Under the pieces are notes generated by a model. It did no database searches, was not told where the DNA came from, and was given only the letters and a program-made list of their open reading frames with translations. Shown piece after piece: positions 59,899-64,000 of a stretch of DNA of 64,000 nt; positions within the stretch are counted from its first letter, which is position 1; every line of letters starts with the position of its first letter. Source of the DNA: Polyangium sp. 15x6 (GTDB taxonomy: Bacteria; Myxococcota_A; Polyangia; Polyangiales; Polyangiaceae); NCBI RefSeq assembly GCF_029960785.1, contig NZ_JASBQE010000037.1:46138-110137 (forward strand). Direction: 5' to 3'. Made by a program: the position numbers and the translations under genes.

Positions 59899-61310
59899 AT
59901 GATGCCCTCCATGGCAGAGACCGCAGCGATCGCCCTCCCCCCGCGAGCGCGCACCTCCCTCGTCGGAGCGCTCATCGGGGCCAGCGGCGCTGCCTGGATC
60001 GCCTTCTCGGCCCCGCCCCATGCCTTCGCGCTCGTCCTGCTCCTCGCCATCGCCGTCGTCTGTGGTGCCGTCGCCGCCGCGAAGCTCCCTGCCTGGCGCC
60101 CGACCCTCGCCCTTGGCCTCGCGCCCTTGGCCCTTCTCCTCGGGCCCGTCCTTTTCTTGGTCGTTCGCGAACGATTCGACGAAACGAAGCTCGTCGAGGA
60201 TATCTGCGCTTTCTCGTTTTCTCTCGACCTGCGCGCCGCCCCCTTCCATGCCCTCTTCGGCCTCCTCCCCCTCGCCATCGGCGGCGCCATCACCTTCCCT
60301 CTGGCCCGATTCCTCACCCAGCGCGCGCCCTTCCTCGCGCCTCTGCTTCGCGCCGGAAGCCTCGCCGCCCTCGCCGGCACGTTCGCCCTGCTCGCCTGGG
60401 CCACGCCACGGATGCTCCGCGACTCCGACCCTGGTCGTTATGTCGAATCCCTCCCGGTCATCGGCGTCGTGCCGCCGGTCGAGGAGGGTTCGCCTTCGCG
60501 AATCCACGAGGCGGCAGAAGTGGCCCCTGGTCCGGAATTCTGTATCCTCGAGGAGCATCCGGTCTACACCACGCGCGTCTACGAAGTCCCTCTACCCCAA
60601 AACCTCGTCGCGCAACGATACTGCCCGAGCTTTCGCCGTGATTGCTCGCTCCTCATCAACCCAGCCGGTTCCACGTCGGACGACAAGTACTTCCTCCGTC
60701 CGCTGATCTTGACCGGCTCGAAGATGTGGGCCTGTGATCCCCGCAGCGTCGACGTCGCCGAAGACGACGCATTCCTCGTCCGCGAGGACGCCCCACGCGG
60801 GCTGCTTTTCCTCGATGGCGAGGAACGTTACGCGCTGGATCGCTCGACCCGGACTTTCAAGAGCCTCCACATGAGCGATATCAAGGCTGGGATCATCAGC
60901 CCGCCGTACGGTTGGATCGCCACCGCCGCCTCCGGACTGCTCGTCGCGGCCTTCCTCGAACGCCTCCGATTCCGCGCGCGGCGCCGACTCGCGCGTATTG
61001 CCACGGCGCCCGCCGGCGTCCTCGGCGAGGACGGCTGGCTCGTCCTCGGCGACGGCGCCTCGCCCCTCCGCGTGGAGCTTCACGCACGCCTTCCTCCCGG
61101 CCCGGTGCTCGTCATGTCCCGCGAAGGGGCCACGGCTTGCCAGGGTCCCTATCGAGGCGACGCGCTCCGGAAGACCTCGAGCTCCTCCCCGGCGAGCGCG
61201 CCGAAATTCTCGCCCGCGAGCGCTGGGTTTCCCTTTCGCCGATCGACGCGGTCACGCTCGCGATGATGCTCCTTGCCGCGGCGCCGCTCGCGGCTTTCTG
61301 GCTCGGGTGA
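59899..61310 (+). pseudogene. Membrane protein with a C-terminal frameshift
   Basis: From the ATG at 59899 a protein with several transmembrane helices is read (SLVGALIGASGAAWIAFSAP, FALVLLLAIAVVCGAVAAAK, LALGLAPLALLLGPVLFLVV), then a periplasmic-looking part with Cys residues (FCILEEHPVY, RDCSLLINPAG) and a late helix. After GPYRGDA (about 61160) this frame ends in Ser-rich nonsense at 61266, while the next frame continues PEDLELLPGERAEILARERW, VTLAMMLLAAAPLAAFWLG and stops at 61310. One missing C in the run CGCGCTCCGG would join them. Mutation or base error; family not recognised. Confidence 0.7.
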
Positions 61311-61386
61311 CGTGCCGGGAGCGTGGCAGTGGCGCTGGAAAAAACGGGTCCGTCTCGCGCAAAACGGAGCGGTGACGACCCGAAGT

Positions 61387-61507
61387 GAGGTCCGGGCGGT
61401 CGGGATCGGTCATGGGGAGGCCCCAAAGCGAGCTCCCCGCGGTCGGGGTGGTCTTTGGGGAGGCCCCAAAGCGAGGTCCCGACGGCCGGTAGTGGTCAAA
61501 GTTGACC
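61387..61507. repeat. 43-bp tandem repeat, about 2.5 units
   Basis: Units begin GAG(G/C)TCC at 61387, 61430 and 61473, exactly 43 bp apart. The first two share GGTC(GGG)...GGGGAGGCCCCAAAGC; the third diverges into TGGTCAA/TTGACCA (61493-61508), a perfect inverted repeat. The sequence is unrelated to the 37108 minisatellite, but the period is the same. Confidence 0.7.
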
Positions 61508-61600
61508 AACCCCCCTCTCCGCCATCCGGTGTAGCGCCTTCAAACTTGACCAGTCGGCCTGGGCGCGTAGCGGCCTGGAGCCGGGGTCGGGTTTGGAGGC

Positions 61601-61630
61601 CTGGGCGACGCACGGCCGTGCGTCGCCCAG
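61601..61630. other. 30-bp uninterrupted palindrome
   Basis: CTGGGCGACGCACGG followed directly by its perfect complement. Without a loop it could form a cruciform or a long RNA stem. It lies some 290 bases after the frameshifted gene and 345 before the end of the gene at 61976 in opposite orientation. The surrounding 61311-61975 holds no recognised gene. Confidence 0.75.
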
Positions 61631-61975
61631 CGATCTATCTAACTACTACGGCGACAAGTTCCGAAGATCGCTCACCATGATGAGACGTCGTCCAGACGGG
61701 GGTGGGCGAGATGATACACTCCGCGAGGGGGAGATCCGCCGCGCGCGAGGGCCCGGAGAGGCCGGGCCGCCTGGGCTAGGTGGGCTAGGTGGTGCGACGG
61801 GGGCCCCGACATTCTGGAGCTGACCATCGATTGCACAGGAACGACTCGCTAAGGCCGTCGGGGGAGCTGCTATGAGCGGAAGCTGAGAGGCGAGGAGAAT
61901 TGGCGCTTGTGCTGAGCGCGTGATCCGATGAAGTGGATCCCGATAGCCACCGCACGGCATTTCGTCACGTGCGTT

Positions 61976-63688
61976 CTAGTGAATGATTTTTACCAGATCC
62001 GGCACCGATATACCCAGAAGTGCATAGTTGGCGCCAGTATCCGTCGTCATGCCCCAAGCAACGGAAAATGTATTGACGAACGAAGCGCCAACGCCGAAGG
62101 CGAGCTGCGCCCCGTCCTGTTTGGGCTTGGACGAGGTGCCGCCATTGGCATCGGCAGACAACGGGAGGATCAAGGACATGTGCGGGAACACCTTGATCAT
62201 GTCGGCGAGGCGCCGAGCCCCACGGAAATTATAACCAATCATCCACGGCAGTGTGATTGCCACATGGCGACTTTCCGCAGCACTCATGTTGTATGCCCAT
62301 GAAATTGGTATCGAGGACTTGAACTCTGGGGCCTTGGGATTCAATTCATTCGCTCCCCCCTTCTGGGCGAGCGAGACTATCTCGGATACCACCGGGAAGC
62401 TCGTTACGAGCCCGAAGTCCTCCACCACAACGCTGTCTCGTCGTATCTCGAAACGCTCGCCGCCGATATTGTACCAAAGCTTGATGGTGACCTCCTTGTA
62501 CAGAAAATCACGCAATGACATATCGAGCTTCCAGCCGTCACTGGCATCCGTGAGAGACACAGCGCGATTGACGTGCTTGCCGTCCTTGTCGGTTCCTTCG
62601 ATGGTCACCGTCAGGTACTTGTGGACTAGCTCATCGCAGGACCTGGCCGTGTGCGCGCAAACGCTCTTTTCCGTGGGGACGAGTCGGATCTCGGATCCTT
62701 GGTGAACATTGGTGGAATCGGCGAGCCAGCGCGCCTCGGAGCCATCCACCTCCTTCAGCGCGAACTGTGTCTTGGGCTCTCGTAGCACGCTGAATGGGTG
62801 GTCGGCCCAAACGTAGATGTTTTCCGGCTGATCTTCGGCATCAGCCTTCACTTCGATGTTATCGATGTGCTCGTTACTGCGTATGCGATCGACCAGTAGC
62901 ATGCTCAATTCGTGCTTTTGCCTTGTCCGGTAAGCCTTAGCACGCGCATCGCGGTCGCTCGTGCTTTCGCCTGCGGGCCCAGTGCCGGCGGCCTTCTGCC
63001 AGTCGATCAGGGCGCTTATCTTTCCACAAAAGGAGTAGAAAACGGGACTCTTCGTCGTCCCCAGCCCACTCGATAGCAAACCGATGGCGTTGAGCTGATC
63101 CCGCGTCGCCTTGCTTGCATCACATTTGTCTGGTGCCCCCGCGTCGGCTGCATTCATCTTGATCTGCGGGCAAATCGACTGCATCGGGTCTTTGATCTCT
63201 GTGCCGTCTTTGCGGATCTCTTGCTCCTGTGCGCAGAGGTATGACGCCAAAAATTTAGACCTGACTTCTAATGAGAGATAGTCCACGACGTCATTGCCGG
63301 GCAGTTTGCCTGCGGCGATCAGCAGCTTGTCATCAGGGGTCCCCTTTCCCAGTTCGACTCCCTCGATCTTGACTCTCAGTGGTGACGCAGGCCCACCGCA
63401 AGAAGGCGACGAGCACTTGAGGGCGTAGGAGAAATTGCGCAGGGTGGACAGGCTAACTTTCGAGATGTCGTCCTTTTTTATGCGAAAATAGAGCCCCACA
63501 AGCTTATGACTGAGGCTCGAACGAGGGATCATCTCACCATCAGCTAGAGTGATGGTGATGGCATTACCTCCTGCATTGGGGTGCGGCTCGTAACGTGCAT
63601 AAACCTCGTAGGGCTCGGCGAGCGCAGGGGCGGGCGAGAGGAGCATGGTGAACGTTGCGGCACACAAGGCGGATGCAAGGACGCGCAT
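61976..63688 (-). CDS. Secreted protein, possibly outer-membrane, unknown; atypical codon use
   Basis: From the ATG at 63688 (GGAG nine bases upstream), 570 residues with a clear signal peptide (CAATFTMLLSPAPALAEP). The first half is mixed with several Cys pairs (KCSSPSCGG, CAQEQ, CPQIK, CDASK); the C-terminal 200 residues alternate polar/hydrophobic strands (HVAITLPWMIGYNFRGARRL, AQLAFGVGASFVNTFSVAWG, ANYALLGISVPDLVKII), which suggests a small beta barrel. Third codon positions use A/T far more than its neighbours, so recent acquisition is likely. Family not recognised. Confidence 0.65.
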   Translation of the reverse strand: MRVLASALCAATFTMLLSPAPALAEPYEVYARYEPHPNAGGNAITITLADGEMIPRSSLSHKLVGLYFRIKKDDISKVSLSTLRNFSYALKCSSPSCGGPASPLRVKIEGVELGKGTPDDKLLIAAGKLPGNDVVDYLSLEVRSKFLASYLCAQEQEIRKDGTEIKDPMQSICPQIKMNAADAGAPDKCDASKATRDQLNAIGLLSSGLGTTKSPVFYSFCGKISALIDWQKAAGTGPAGESTSDRDARAKAYRTRQKHELSMLLVDRIRSNEHIDNIEVKADAEDQPENIYVWADHPFSVLREPKTQFALKEVDGSEARWLADSTNVHQGSEIRLVPTEKSVCAHTARSCDELVHKYLTVTIEGTDKDGKHVNRAVSLTDASDGWKLDMSLRDFLYKEVTIKLWYNIGGERFEIRRDSVVVEDFGLVTSFPVVSEIVSLAQKGGANELNPKAPEFKSSIPISWAYNMSAAESRHVAITLPWMIGYNFRGARRLADMIKVFPHMSLILPLSADANGGTSSKPKQDGAQLAFGVGASFVNTFSVAWGMTTDTGANYALLGISVPDLVKIIH

Positions 63689-63950
63689 GGATTGTAGCTC
63701 CTGGTGAGGGCTAATGGTGCCAACTCTACCCAAGGATACATACACTGGCGGTGCCTGTAAACGTGGTTTGATGTGAGTTTTCATGCGTTGCAGGGCCACC
63801 CACTAACCCCGCGTGAGTCTCACCCCATCCCCGCACTGCCACCCCCGTCGTGACACCGACGGCTTGCTCCTCCGTATCCGTCCCGCCACCCCCATCCTTC
63901 CGCCTCCCCCCTCGGCCATGCATGTATGCCTCGTTGAAGGGAGGCTTGTC
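63689..63950. other. Intergenic region, divergent
   Basis: 262 bases between the secreted-protein gene and the start of the next gene. C-rich tracts around 63820-63910. GGGAGG at 63939 serves the ATG at 63951. Nothing else recognised. Confidence 0.4.
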
Positions 63951-64000
63951 ATGGCTACGAGGACGACCAAGGCCGAGCGTCGCTGGCGGCGGATCGTGGA
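63951..64000 (+). CDS. Start of a probable IS66-type accessory (TnpA-like) gene, cut by the window end
   Basis: Only 16 codons are visible: MATRTTKAERRWRRIV, after a good ribosome site (GGGAGG). The basic start with W and R is like the first residues of IS66-family TnpA or related helix-turn-helix proteins. Too short to be sure. Confidence 0.3.
   Translation, partial: MATRTTKAERRWRRIV

Overview
The window is GC-rich bacterial DNA that looks like a myxobacterial chromosome, most likely Polyangiaceae (Sorangium/Polyangium type). This is inferred from the many lipoproteins whose mature part opens with Gly-Gly-Ala or Ser/Gly linkers, an RCC1/Cys-rich surface protein ending in a MYXO-CTERM-like tail, PEGA-type periplasmic proteins, beta-propeller SBBP lipoproteins, and many stand-alone hypothetical genes with short convergent or divergent spacing. 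No rRNA, tRNA, prophage or CRISPR array was recognised.

Layout. 0-6.4 kb: a poly-proline lipoprotein, a B3/B4-domain protein, a PLP decarboxylase of the sphingosine-phosphate-lyase type, a lipoprotein alpha/beta hydrolase, a LamG-like lipoprotein and a PEGA-like membrane protein. 6.6-18 kb: S41 peptidase, a large lipoprotein, a beta-helix surface protein broken by one in-frame TGA, another alpha/beta hydrolase, a Sel1-repeat protein, a 5'-nucleotidase-family lipoprotein and a choloylglycine-hydrolase-like amidase. 18-26 kb: an eroded EamA transporter, a zinc-ribbon membrane protein, a STAS-like protein, and overlapping Lhr helicase and Nei glycosylase genes. 26-35 kb: RCC1 surface protein, HExxH protein, methyltransferase, CsbD stress protein, ECF sigma factor with a small membrane partner, DUF2452 protein. 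34.9-37.6 kb: a lipoprotein whose C-terminus looks like a PD-(D/E)XK nuclease toxin, overlapping a DUF4304-like candidate immunity gene, with a 12-unit 43-bp minisatellite upstream. 37.8-43.6 kb: a four-gene Hsp70 operon with a J-like protein lacking HPD. 43.7-49.9 kb: two convergent beta-propeller proteins, then an ArsR-rhodanese / metallo-beta-lactamase / MFS cassette that fits persulfide or sulfide handling. 50-58.3 kb: a two-component system divergent from a complete RND efflux operon. 58.4-64 kb: small STAS-like genes, a frameshifted membrane protein, repeat-rich intergenic DNA, an unusual A/T-richer secreted protein gene and the start of a probable transposon accessory gene.

Most unusual signals: (1) the lipoprotein nuclease toxin/immunity pair, reminiscent of the SitA/SitI kin-discrimination toxins of Myxococcus; (2) a dispersed element of four consecutive hairpins, found three times directly after stop codons, whose arms show compensatory changes; (3) a ~70-bp promoter-like block present upstream of the RND operon and again, inverted, beyond its end, with the ATG at the predicted transcription start in both copies; (4) a 43-bp tandem-repeat period recurring with unrelated sequences at three places; (5) several genes caught in decay (nonsense, frameshift, truncation).

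Genes were called by reading conceptual translations; family assignments rest on motif recognition without database searches.
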